Shown here: positions 1 to 12,200 of the stretch, one piece after another
How the letters are laid out: each line of letters starts with the position of its first letter
Numbering within the stretch: position 1 is the first letter of the stretch
DNA from: Dysidea avara
Taxonomy: Eukaryota; Porifera; Demospongiae; Dictyoceratida; Dysideidae
Direction: 5' to 3'
NCBI RefSeq assembly: GCF_963678975.1
Contig: NC_089273.1
Span: 9,548,614 to 9,612,613, forward strand
Length of the DNA: 64,000 nucleotides
Notes under the pieces: generated by a model
Databases searched by the model: none
What the model saw: the letters and a program-made list of their open reading frames with translations, nothing else
What the model was told of the DNA's origin: nothing
Made by a program: the position numbers and the translations under genes

Positions 1-2470
1 GACTGTTTTATTAGAGTATATCACTCTTTCCTGACTGCTGTATTTGAGTAAGTGACTGCTCTATTAGAGTATCTTGATCTTGTTTCTGCAAAGTGTGAAC
101 AACCAACAAAGAAACAGTTTATTAAGTTATATTAAATATGAAATGAACTAATAATACTATTGGCAGTGATTATTTAGCTTCCTTTCGGGCACACTTACTG
201 CGCATTTTAATTAAATAATCAAACATCGTCCCTATTACGCTGGCATTATGCTTGATGCTTTTGGTCACCTATTTAAATCAAGCCGGTATAATCAGCCAGG
301 GACTATTACCAACTACATGTGTTGTGGAAGTAATAGAACTATTTGTACTTGTTTGTTTGTACTGCAGAACTACAACTGTTCTTGGGTGTGTGGTCCACGA
401 TAGAGCAATGTTTTTTAAAGACGTGCCACCAAAAACGAGACTAACAGATTACTGAATCCCTATAATTTCAACACAACTACGCAACTAAAATATCTAGGTC
501 CTGTGGAAGTGATTAAGTTACTGTTTGTGAAAACATTTTATTAAACTTTTAGTATTTTCTTCGAGTGAAAATAAACTCTGTGAAGGCTTGTATCTCTGTC
601 ACTGGGAAGAAATATGCCAAAAATGCTTCCACAGGACCTAATAAATTTAATGTACAGTATCGCCATGCTCCAGAACTGCCCATAGAGCCTAAAGTTTTTG
701 CTGCATTTGGCGGTGGGAAAACATGGTAGTGACAGCTGGAGTTGAGCGATGTATGGGCTGGCTTACTTGTCTTGGTACAACAACTTGAAGTGTTTCACCT
801 GCCTCAAACTACACTGTAGCATGAAATAAAAACATTAAATATGAAGGCTTTGTGTTCACTTTAAACCTTTCACACTGCTAGACTCAGTAGACTGGTTTAT
901 GGCCTTCTCAAAAAGTATCTATAGACATTCAAATTTTAGAAAGACTGTCTGTGATGTGACTATACTGTAACCTTAAGTGGTCTGCTTTTTTCTGGCTGCT
1001 TTTCCCAAGCATGGTGGTAAACTGTACAAGCAATCTGAGGCCTAGCAAACAAATTGGCTAACCTGTAGATGGCTGTGTGTGGTAGTACAGCTTGGTAGTA
1101 TTGAACAAAGCCCTGTGCCATGGGTTTTCTTTCATTTTAGCCAATCTGGATGTTGTACCTCAATTGCCATAATTAGATATATGTGATCCAGTTTGGGAAA
1201 ACCACTGCTTAAAGTTTTTTAGTTTACTAGAGTGTTATATCCCCCAGTATATGGAACAGTTAATAATTTGTTATTTTAGTAGCTTTTAAGTAAACCCGCA
1301 TACACTAATGTTTTACTGAGAGTTTAAAACTTAGCAAAACAATTATGTTCCATACGCTTAAAGTTAATGGTATTTTACTATCAGTATAACTGGGCACAAC
1401 TACAGCAAAGCAGCTTAACAAATTAGTAAACTAAGAACCTTCAAGCAGTGAACCAGTCTTATCGCGTAATTGAAAGTATCGAGAAATGCTGGTTTAAAGT
1501 ATTTAGTATGTTGTAGCTCACCAATGGTTGAAGCTAAGTGTACCACATTTTCACATATTTTATACTAATTCCTTACCTTCCAGAGCATCCACTGTGCAAG
1601 TAGCCAACAAATAGTTCCCCACTATTTTATAATAGATAATTTTTGAACTCAGGTTGACTGCATCAGGCGAGCTCTAAAAGGGGAGGGAGGTGGGGCCTGG
1701 AAGGAAGGTAAGAGGCTGTTCAAAAATGAAAAGGAAGGTGTATGGATGAACTAGGTCAAGTTATGGGCCATTTAGGTCTCAAAACTGGCTAAAATAAAAG
1801 GAAATTCATAGCAGAGGTATTTCTTCAATACCACGGAGCTGTACAGCCATATACAGTCATTCCCAGGCTGACCAGAGCTCCATTAAGGTCCCACACTGCA
1901 TGCATAGATTGCCATTGAGCTTGGGAAAAGCAGCTAGCAAAACCAGACCACTCAAGTCTAGCTGATTTTGATGGTCAAATTAGATAGTTTATTTATGCAG
2001 CTTTGTTTTCTGGGTGAAAAATTGAATCTGCTGACACGGGTGATAAGACTAGTTTTCCCAGACTAGGTCAACCTATTGCCCGTTGGTTTGCCCAACCCCT
2101 AATGGTGCCCACCAGATACTGTCAATTTTGAGTGAAAACTGTCTAAAATGACAAGAAACATAAACTTAATGTTAGCTAACTGGTACAGTGGATGCTCTAG
2201 AAGGTAAGAAATTGGGTGGAAATTTGGTACATATAGCTTAAACCATTGGCAAGATGCAACACTTTAAATCAGCATTTCTTGATAACTTTAAAGAGGGGTT
2301 AAGAATGGTTTTCTCACACCCATGCATTCACTTTTTCCCTTCTACTTGTCAGAAACTAAGTACACAGAAAATTCAGTAGTAATATTAACTGAAATCATTT
2401 CTCATGTGCAGTTTACAAATACTTCAACCATAACAATGAAATACATACAATCATGCATATTCCTCCACAG
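1..2470. other. gene-free left flank
   Basis: I see no coding exon here that I can defend. Bases 1-82 hold three partial tandem copies of the GACTGCTCTATTAGAG motif that recurs across the window. A 248-bp MITE lies at 1203-1450. The 5' exon(s) of the NB-ARC gene at 2471 could lie here or further left, but no ATG exon with a matching phase-1 donor stood out. Confidence 0.5.
1203..1450. mobile_element. MITE with CACTG termini, copy 1 (CMC/EnSpm-like)
   Basis: A 248-bp element with terminal inverted repeats of about 25 bp starts CACTGCTTAAAG and ends CTTCAAGCAGTG. It is flanked by the direct repeat AAC (1200-1202 and 1451-1453). A second copy lies at 54988-55234 in the opposite orientation, with its own 3-bp duplication TTT. 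CACTG ends plus a 3-bp duplication are typical of CMC (CACTA/EnSpm-type) transposons. There is no coding capacity, so the element is non-autonomous. Confidence 0.8.
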
Positions 2471-4308
2471 GTATAAAGTGTCCATCACCTCCACCACTAT
2501 CACCCAACTATGTGTGTAGACAACATTTATTAGAAGAAATGGTCAGTAAATTATATCAATCCACCATTGACCCTAATAGTTATGGAACTAGTTTAACAGT
2601 TATTGGAACTGGTGGATTTGGCAAGACTTCTATCGTTACTGCTTTATGCCATCACCCTATGATAAAGGAACAATTTAGAGATGGTATTGTGTTCATAGAA
2701 CTTGGACCACAAGCTACTGATCCCAGTATGAAACTGAGCCAATTATATCATTTGCTAACAGGTCAATACTTAAAACAAGGTGACATTAATCATGGTGAAC
2801 AGGAAATCATGCAACTTACAAGTCTATATTGTCGTAATCTTCTTGTCATTATTGATGATGTGTGGCATGTTGAAGATGCAGAGCCAATAGTGAAGGCATT
2901 TAGTAACTGTAAAATAGTCCTCACTACCAGGATGAATGACATTGAACAATACATACCTACCAAACAGGTAGTCAGTGTAGGTCCAATGGAGCAAAGTGAA
3001 GCTATCTCTCTACTGACCAATGGAGTGATTGATATTAGTCAACTTTCACAAGAGGATGTGAGTTTACTACATGAATTGGCTCAAGATGTCCACCGATGGC
3101 CACTACTACTCTCCCTAATAAGAGGACAATTATTTCATAATCTGAAACAATATAAGTCATGTTATCATGAAGCCATTCAGTTTGTGAAAACCAATTTACA
3201 TGATAGAGGGCTGATAGCTTTTGACAAGAATAACATTGAGAGAAGCCGTAAATATGCTGTAAAGACATGTATTGAGGTGACCTTAGCATTGCTAACAAAA
3301 TCACTATCAGATAAAATGAAATCATTAATAATATTGACTGGGATTGGTTCATCACTGCAAACAGCAGTATTACACAATCTATGGAACACTGCTGAACATG
3401 AAGCTAGAAATATTATTGATGTATTATGGGCCTATGGAATAGTTCAATTTACTGAAATAATAACACCCCCACATAACAACTCACAAAATTGTGTGGAAGT
3501 TCATGCTGTCATAAGTCAATACATCATTGAGTGTATGGACAGTAATGAAGTGTTAGCACTTTCACCATTTGACAAAATGGGTACTGGTATGTCAGTTGGT
3601 AAAAGATTAATTAAACAATTTTACGAAAGTTATGGCATACATGACACATCATCATTATGTGCTAGTGATTACGTGAAATATAAACTAAGTGAGATTGAAA
3701 ATCTTACTTTACCTTTCATCATCAAACAGATCAAAGTGATGATGATAAATGATCCACATAACATTATAGTAACACTACAGAAAATACAACATGCCTTAAC
3801 ATCACTAAATATTGTTATATTTTTTCCTGCATTAAACGATGACATTAAATCATTGATTGATAGCTGTCACAAAATATTAAAGGATGCTCACAGATTGAGT
3901 AGAACACTTAACCAAACTGTTCAACGATGTCTTACTCAAAGGAACTATCACAACTTAATCCAAACAATAGAAACATATAACAGTGAGTATCCTATAGGAA
4001 TGGTAGCACAGAAGGCAGTTACTATGGTAAATACGATCATCCCATACTGTGATGGGGAACTGTTAAAATATATTATTAAGGGATGTGAGTGGTTGCAGAC
4101 GATGACACCTGGTTACAATAACATCACTCTACTGATTTTACCCATTATCAAGTTATACACTAAAGAACTCCAACAAATTTACACCTCATTACAGACAGGA
4201 TCACCTGATATAGAAGCTATTCATGATTATTTCTTGTCAGGACAACATCATAAAGAAGTAGAATTGGTGAAAACTAATTGCTTGCTCAAACTAAAAGATC
4301 ATACATAA
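2471..4308 (+). CDS. NB-ARC (STAND ATPase) protein, Apaf-1/NLR-like, main 3' exon
   Basis: Predicted nucleotide-switch ATPase of the Apaf-1/plant-R/NLR class. These are cytosolic proteins that oligomerise after ligand sensing. Numbering from the Cys codon at 2515 as residue 2, the motifs are: P-loop GTGGFGKTS (32-40), Walker B/kinase-2 LLVIIDDVW (110-118), sensor LTTR (137-140), a GLPL-like RWPLLL (195-200), and a weak MHD-like VHA (330-332). Residues about 250-345 look like the winged-helix part, and about 350-598 is helical with no LRR or WD40 repeats visible. A splice acceptor (TTCCTCCACAG, ending 2470) opens the exon in phase 1 and adds a proline-rich lead CPSPPPLSPNY, so an upstream exon, possibly carrying a death-fold or other effector domain, is expected. 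An intronless start at ATG 2539 is the alternative. The stop codon ends at 4308. The NB-ARC assignment is strong. The function beyond the ATPase switch is unknown. Confidence 0.88.
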
Positions 4309-5191
4309 ACATAATACAACTGGTGTATAGTGTCTAGCAATGTAACTACTTGTAAGATATGTGTCATTATGATTTAATTCATTTACTACACACTGACAGT
4401 CATTGTATACTAGCTATGTGAATCACAGTTTGTATTATTAGTACAGGTATATATTATCTAGGACCACGTCACATACAACCAAGTACATACACCAACATGA
4501 CAGCCCCCTGGTGAGGCTATTATGTGATGATGGTACAATCTCCAAATCAACTCAATATGTCACAGTAGTGACAGATATAACACAATAGTGGCATTGTAAC
4601 TAAAGTCCACCAGTAGCTAAGTGCCAGTACATCATTGGTATGGTAATGGCACAGTGATGTGTACACAGTATATGTATACAACACATACAGGAGAGAACTA
4701 TACATTATTGCAGTATTGTATGCAGCAATACATTATAGGCAACATCACCAGATAAAATTTATTAACCAATATACAGCACAGCATCAACATCAACTAGAGC
4801 TAAATAAGGTTCATCAATGGTGTAGCAATGGTACAGTGATGGGTGATACACTATAATTATGCATACACAACTTGCAGAAGATAGCTACACAATGCTGGAG
4901 GAGTATGCAAGCCAGATGAACCAGATAAAGGGAGCCAGCCAGAGCCTGGTAGCTAAGCCAGGTGAAGGCAAATAAGATTAAGCACGTATTGATTCTATTG
5001 AATTGCCTGACACCAACACAAAGGAAATTCGCCATGCCAGCTACACAAGACAAGATTGTTTACTTGTATGTTATATGTAACTGTATTGTAAAGAGCGTGG
5101 CATGTGTTTTAATCTTTTCTTGTATTGTTTAATTACATATTTTATGTGAATGAATCCACTGGAAGCTGGTATGGAGACTTGAAAGGTTATA

Positions 5192-5886
5192 GTGCACCAA
5201 GGCATGAACTTCCAAAAATAGTCAACCTGCTCGCCCACTCATTTTTTTATAAAATTAGTTAGGTATGTTTTACCAGTGTTTTTATACTTTTATGTTATGT
5301 AATACTCATTAGTATACTATGTCATACTACTTTATATTGTTTATTCTTGTCTGAATTGCTGCAGCATGCATGTTTATAAATAGTGGTATTTGATAAATTT
5401 CATTGCCGAAGCCATAAATTGACTTCACACAGTTATAAAACAAAAACTAAATAGAAAATTAATTTTAGAATTTGTTCTACACAAGTTTTAATCTAGCCAA
5501 TCTTCTTCAAGAAAACAATGAGTATTCATAAAAATTTATAAGCATGTGAAACAAGTTTCATTTTTTCAAAAACCTATGAAAATTGGAAAAATAGGTATAA
5601 CTTCCCTGTAAAGGCAAATTTTCCAAATCTGTTCTACAGGAATTCTTTGGCTCAATGAGAGCTTTCATGAACTACAATTGTTTAGCAAAACTCAGAAGTA
5701 TGGAGGACTAGTTTCAAAAAGCTAAAAATCACTGATATGTAAATTATGACATTTTTATAACAACAGCTATACAAATAAGTAGTAATATTTGAACATAATG
5801 ATGTGCAAAAAACAAAATTAAGATATCTGTTATTGATCTGAAATTATCATCAAAACAAAATTTTGGAACTGCATGCCTTGGCGCAC
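5192..5886. mobile_element. 695-bp TIR element with TATA target duplication
   Basis: The left end GTGCACCAAGGCATGAA pairs with the right end TGCATGCCTTGGCGCAC in inverted orientation over about 30 bp. TATA flanks both ends (5188-5191 and 5887-5890). There is no transposase. The GTG start and the 4-bp AT-rich duplication resemble the GTGACC-ended elements elsewhere in the window, but the terminal sequence differs. Confidence 0.65.
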
Positions 5887-6317
5887 TATACAAACATAAA
5901 AACTTACTTGTAATCTTGCCTCTGGCTCTCCTGCAGTATCTCCACAGACATTCGCTAATCTTCTCCTTCACGCAATCTGTAATTAAGCAAGGGTGTGGTA
6001 CTGGGGAGAATTACATGTATAGTCAAGTCATCAGCACAAACGGGCACAATGATTATATGTTTGTGCCTTCGTTCACTGGCGAACGGTTAGTTCATGTCTC
6101 TAGACCTCACAGTTTTCGAGAACATTAATTCTTATTTACTTATTTATGACATAATTTTAACCGCATTTCATATTATCTTTAGTACTTGGTTGTATAATAT
6201 TTATTTAAAGCATTAATAAATAAACTAGTGTCCATTTGGTTCTACTTGGGGTACTTAGAGATAATGAGTTAATCTCTAGAATTCCTATGGATATAATTAC
6301 ATGAAAATAACAAGGAG

Positions 6318-6536
6318 AAAAGATCCTGACCACCTGGTAGACTCCTGTAAGCGTTCGAGCGTAAATCGGATGGCTGCAGATTCAAGGCTACCCAGGCCCA
6401 GTCATGAATTTTTTCTTCTTTCTCCAACTTTTCAAACACACCTTATGTAGCTAAAGTCTTTGAGCAGGCTGTAGGACCAGGTGTCCTACAGACCTTCAGC
6501 ACTTGTGCTGTAAAGCATTAATAAATAAATAAATAA
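6318..6536 (+). repeat. SINE-like element, tRNA-related head and AATA tail
   Basis: The head has an A-box-like stretch (CTGGTAGACTCC) and a B-box-like stretch (CAGATTCAAGGC). A body follows, ending in a (AATA)n tail at 6518-6536. This is the classical layout of a tRNA-derived SINE. The promoter boxes are degenerate, so activity is doubtful. The call rests on layout only. Confidence 0.5.
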
Positions 6537-8152
6537 TGATAATTGATAAATGATTGTGCTTATATAGCATAACTGATTACCATATCAGGTTTTAAACTGT
6601 TACTACTGCACATACGGTAGTTCAGATAAGTTACAAGTCACCCTGTAGAGATTGAGGTCAAGTAGTACAAGTTACATGTCACTTCAGCTGTACAGAAAGT
6701 CATATAGCCCATGCATGGACTGTCATACATAACTTTCTAATAACTGTTTGTAAAACAGATTTGAATTCCACACTTTCTACCATAATTCGCTTTATTTTCA
6801 TGCAAAATTTTTGTGATAAAAATTTTTGTGTAAAAATATTTTTATATGATTTATGTGAATGACTGCACTATTAGAGTAGTTTGATCTAGTATAAAATTTT
6901 TCGTGTAAGAAATTTTCGTACAAATTTTGCATACAAAAATTATTTTACGATGAATAAAAGCAAAAATAATACACAAGATGGCCTGCAATAAAATGTCATA
7001 AATGTAATTTTAAAAATGTGAAAAAATGGGAATACAGATTGCTGAAAAAAGTAAAGAAACAAGTGTCCAACAAGACAGACAGCATATTAACACAAAGAGA
7101 TCTGTATTTGGACTAAATGGATATGGTAGAGACTAAGGAAAATACAGTAGTTTCTCCATAACTCAGGGGCAGATAAGTACTGTGAATGCTTCTGTATAAA
7201 TGAGTATTTGAGTTCAAAATAGAGATCTCTGTGTGATTAATATGATGGCTTGCTGGGCTGTTGTTTTTCTCAGTAGTTATAAAATTGTGCAAATTCTGTA
7301 ATTTTTTGCCAGTTTAAATTATTAGATAAACAGAAACTCATTGCAGCAATGGTACTAGAAGGTGATGACTTTTAATTGACAAAAGTACTTAAATACACTT
7401 GAAATCTCACACACAGTAGCTCAGTAAGCAATCACAGGTATTATGTGAAGCCACACGAATTAGTAGCGTGCCTCCTTAATTATAAATAGACAGTAATTTT
7501 AAAAGTGTACAAAGGTCCAACCATCAAATGAGAGTTTTTTTTACGTATCTCCCCTTCTCAAAACACTTAACTAGACAAATTTATGCTCCACTAGTATGTA
7601 CCCTCTTCAGTCCATACATTTATTTTTTTACTATATTCAAATTGAAGAAAATGTACGTTATACAGTAATAATGGTTGTTGCACATACTGCTACAAATTTT
7701 CATTAGATACGTGAAAACTGGATAAATAATTAAACAGTATGAAGTGCATAATATGATGTTATTGTAGTGATATAGCTATATGTGTTTGTAGAAAAATTCT
7801 GTTACAATTGTCACCAATTCAACTGATACGTATGTACGTACATCATAGCTCTTGCTTCTGATCTCGATCTTTGTTTTTGCGTTTTCCAGCTTTCTTTTGT
7901 TTGTGGTTTCTATCTTGACGTAGACCTATAGAAACACCCACATGCAAGATAAAATGTTGATGTATATCATGGTTAAATTATCTGTATGTTATAATGATAT
8001 CACTATGAGGAATAACACTATAAATAGCTGGTACTACATGTATATCAAATTCTCAAAGTATAAACATTCACTGAGACTCCCTGGACATATATACATGTAC
8101 CTGGAAGTCACTGGGCAAAATAGGAAGAGTACAATCTTTGTAGGTACTATTA

Positions 8153-8306
8153 CACAGCAAAACTCATACACGGATACTGACTGATACCAAGTAACTCTGT
8201 TTTTGTATGCTATGTGTTTACTCCGTCTTGGGACCATTTGTTCCAAGATGGAGCAAACACAGAGTAAAGACAGAGTTAGTATCAGTCAGTATCAGTTTTG
8301 CTGTGT
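8153..8306. mobile_element. 154-bp palindromic MITE
   Basis: Inverted arms ACACAGCAAAACT / AGTTTTGCTGTGT close a short element. The pairing continues inward through GATACTGACTGATAC / GTATCAGTCAGTATC and a central TCTTGGGACCATTTGTTCCAAGA-like dyad. No ORF and no clear target duplication. Confidence 0.6.
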
Positions 8307-8785
8307 TATGTCAGTATTAACAGAGGATTAAGATTGGTTGCAAACGTAAATGAAAGCATTCTTGTTTGCTTTTTAGTGAGAAACCTGATGAAGAGGGTGC
8401 ATTTGCTCATAGTGCATAAACCACAACAACCTTACTGTTGAATCTTTAAAGCCCAAACTTCCAACACAACATTTCTGTGAACTGGTAGCTAAACAACGTG
8501 GTTATGTGTTTTGGTATGAAGTTTGGCTGCTCATTGAGTATAAAAATCCTCTACCTCATCCCCAATCAGGTTTCACACTTAATAATAACTTATTTCACAA
8601 AATATTGCTAGCATAATTATAGTATAGAACACTTTCTACATATTACATTAGCAACCAATCCTAAACCTCTGTTACATATGAATATCTACTAAGGCATGTT
8701 TTGTCCAGTTTTAGCCAGTATTATTCATGTTTCATACCTACATATACAGTATCTTGAGTATGTGCAAATCACAAATGTTAATATA

Positions 8786-9050
8786 TCAAGACACACGGTA
8801 GTGTGTTGTGCGGCCCAAGAAGCCGGCATGCCACCCGTGAGTATATTAACAGGAAGAAAGAAAACGCAATTTTCACACCTATGTAGCTCTGTGATCCCTT
8901 ATCCGATTGGAACCAAATTTGCTAGAGAGGTGCCGGCCAGCAAGGGGAGTCTACACACCAAATTTATTATACTTTACAAACTTTTAGGAGACTTCTCAAT
9001 GCCAGCTATTATTCACAGTCAGTTACAAAATGATACAAAGGTTACATAAT
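8786..9050 (+). repeat. dispersed repeat with TCAAGACAC terminus, copy A
   Basis: Begins TCAAGACACACGGTAGTG after an A and continues through GCGGCCCAAGAAGCCGGC and a GGAAGAAAGAAAACGC stretch. It shares sequence with a longer copy on the other strand at 42007-42703 and a diverged copy at 45650-45861. The reading frame through it (8696-9049) is not a gene, because the similarity is to other non-coding copies. The far end is uncertain. Confidence 0.55.
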
Positions 9051-9168
9051 GGTATATTTTGTTAGAAAATAATTCATTCTTCTTTTGCAGTAATAAAAGC
9101 ATTGTAACAGCACCTCAATAGTGCCATCTTCTTTTATAGATCATGACCACACGATACTGTAACTTGCA

Positions 9169-9230
9169 TTAATAAATTAATAACGGGTTTCTTTGGTAAA
9201 AAAAATATGAAGCTGCCAATATGGCTGCTA
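9169..9230 (-). CDS. candidate terminal exon of the IgGFc/sushi gene (hydrophobic tail)
   Basis: An acceptor CTACTTGCAG (9240-9231) opens a 62-nt exon that joins in phase 1 to the second sushi exon and reads VAAILAASYFFYQRNPLLIY then TAA. The hydrophobic core suggests half of a membrane span or a lipid-anchor-like tail. Support is only phase, acceptor and hydrophobicity. The true 3' end may lie elsewhere. Confidence 0.35.
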
Positions 9231-12200
9231 CTGCAAGTAGGTATTATTTTATGGGTGCTGATAATTATATAATAAAATATTGTGGAGTTACGTGTAAATT
9301 CCACATCAGGAACAATCATTTAACAAATTAACAGGACATGCACACATACAACATACGTATACCAACCTGGTACACACTCAGTCTCACTACCACTCCAGGC
9401 AGCATCACTCTGACAGGTTCTACTGTCACTACCAGTTAACTCATAACTATCATCACATGAGAAGGTACACACATCTTCATAATGATTACCAGTACACTCC
9501 ATCTTGCCATTATCAGGAGCTTGAAGTTGATAACATGATACTGTAAGTAGAAAGACATATATACTAATTGCAAATATATGTACATGTCTAAATACCTATC
9601 ATAGGCCACCTTTGAGGAATACATTTAAAAATGAATTGATATCTATACCAACACAGCTACTCTGTGGGAAAGAGTGCGGCCAAAAACAAACCATGGTGAA
9701 AATGATGAGAAATCCAAGGTAGTACCCAAGAAATGGCTGTGATTGTAAACAGCTCATTATGATAATGATTATTCAGGTGAACTTAGTGCTAAATCATAGT
9801 GAAACTCAGAAGACAGCACAAATTCACCTCAATGGTTGGTATAAAAATTGTTGTTACAGACCTACAGTACCATCACAGCTATTTTCTTGGCTGTCATACT
9901 GTATTCATGTACATTCACATCTTTGCTTCAGTCTGGCTTTTTGGGGACAGGCTTTTTCACAATTTGGTTGTTTTGGTATAGATTTTAAGTTCACAACCTG
10001 CACCATTAGCTGAAAAACATAGAAATAATAGATACTTTCCTATAAAAGGATATTAATTAATATTTTATGACCATACAGAATCATATGCTGGCTAAACAAT
10101 AATACTGAATATGGAATAATAGGGAACTTGTTTCTAAGAAATAGTAAAAAATAAGTTAATTTTCTAGAAGTTTCAGTTACTTCTCTATAATGGCTTAATA
10201 TTCACCTCTCTCACAAGTTGGTTCACTGCCACTCCAACTCCCATTACTCTGACATTCTCTGACACTACTTCCACTCGCCACAAATCCTTCATCACACACA
10301 TATATACAAGTGTCTCCTTCTGTGGGGACTTCGTCAACTCCCAGTGAACACTCAACCTTTCCATTGTCAATATTCTCAAGCACTTGACACAAGGGTGGCA
10401 CTACAATTATTACAATAATATACACATCAGTTCCAGTATTATTATTCTGTGACTGTATTTGCAAAAAAAGATTGATCCACACACATATTATAATTCTATG
10501 ACGTGAAGGACCATAACTTAGTGTTAATATTAAATTCTTTGTATCCATTAAGCTATCTATATTCATACTCACTACTGACCAAATCACAAGTAAGTAGCCA
10601 TATCCCAAGTGGAGTTACAAATAATTTTTGTAAAAGTTGGCAAACTGAAATATATGCATTGAATACCACTGTTTATAAATCAGGCCATATGACACATGTA
10701 AATATGAGTGGAGTGCTGATAGTATAGAAAATCTAATTTTCAGACTTGTGGTCATTACTCTAAAAATGCATGTAGCTTGTAACTTACTTCTATTCAATGT
10801 ACTGTGTTACATTTATGCAGAAAAAAATTAGCAAGTTTACATGTTACTCTGATGGCTATAACAGCTAGTAGTAATACAAGTACACATGTGACTGGATTTG
10901 CGAAAAGGGGTCTTCCACACACATCCAATTTCCCAACTTTTATTGATAACTTCAGATGGGAAACAGCTATTGACTTGCAATTTGGTCAGAAGTGAGCACC
11001 CTCAAGGCGGAATTGACAGTGAAAATGTCAGGTTGGTATGCTACTTGATCACAAAGTTATGGTCTCCCAAGTTTACGGAATTGGATGTGTGTGGAAGACC
11101 CTTTTAGCAAATCCGGTCACATATGTTATTATGTTCATTGTGCAAGCTATAGGGTACCAGCCTACTGTACTACTATTGTGTACTATAAGTGTAGGCCTGC
11201 ACCTGTTATGCTAGTATAATTTGGGACATAATAGGTATGTAGGCAAAATCATGAGCATAATGCCTACATAATATAATAGGTAGAATTTTGTGCATTGAGC
11301 TTAGAGAAGTTAAAACTGTACTCAGTTGCATGATGTAGATTAATAAAACAGGCAAACACAGTGAAATATGTAATATGATTCACAGTCAAGATACAATTTT
11401 CTAAGGACACATTAATTTTGGGCATCATACTACTACCATACAAAGAATAATTGTAGCATAATGGGACAAATAGTAAGCTCAGGCCTAGCAAAACTCACGA
11501 CTGCAACGGCACTTTCCATTAGGGATGCGGCGATTATGCTGGCATAATTTTGGGCATAATAGGTATGTGTGGAAATCAGGAATTAAGCTAGCATTTTGAG
11601 GTGATTAAAAAGCTTTAACAGTAGGAAAATCTGCAGATTGCATAGTTTCGTTAAAAAAGATTGAGATACTCTAATAGAGCAGCCAGAAACTCTAATAGGG
11701 CAGTCACTGAATATTATAAAGCAGTCACACTGAAATGAAACACTCTAATACAACAACCAGCTAAAGATATTAGAGCTTAAACATCAATGAAAATGGCCTG
11801 AAACAGCAATAAAAGGGCATTATTAGCCAATTATGGTGGCATAATTTAGGGAATAATGGGAAATTCTCAAAAGCATAATAGGTGAATTTTTGAGCACTGC
11901 TCAAAAGCATAATGCTCAATTTGTGGAGCATAATAGCCTCATGCCTAATTTCCATACATTATCACAATGCTGTCTTCAGTGTTGTTTGGGCCCAAATTGC
12001 AATCAGTTACACACCTGGATACAATACACCTTAAAAGAAGTACAGTTACAATATCTGAACGTATAGTATTCCGTTATACTTTATTTGTTACTCTGTTATG
12101 TAATGGATTATCTTGTATTACTTGTCATTAATGTGACATGGTATCCCAAATTCTGACTGAGACATCAGAAGATGGATACAACACTTGCTTCAAGGCTAGT

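Larger units (their letters stand above)
4309..9168. other. gene-free repeat region
   Basis: About 4.9 kb without a supportable gene. It contains a 695-bp TIR element (5192-5886), a SINE-like unit (6318-6536), one GACTGCTCTATTAGAG-type motif (6861-6888), a 154-bp MITE (8153-8306) and a repeat with a TCAAGACAC terminus (from 8786). Bases 6780-6960 are AT-rich with inverted TTTTGCAT-type stretches. The rest shows nothing I can name. Confidence 0.5.

Noticed and set aside
8696..9049. 117-codon open frame
   Set aside because: Lies across a dispersed repeat whose other copies are non-coding in this frame.
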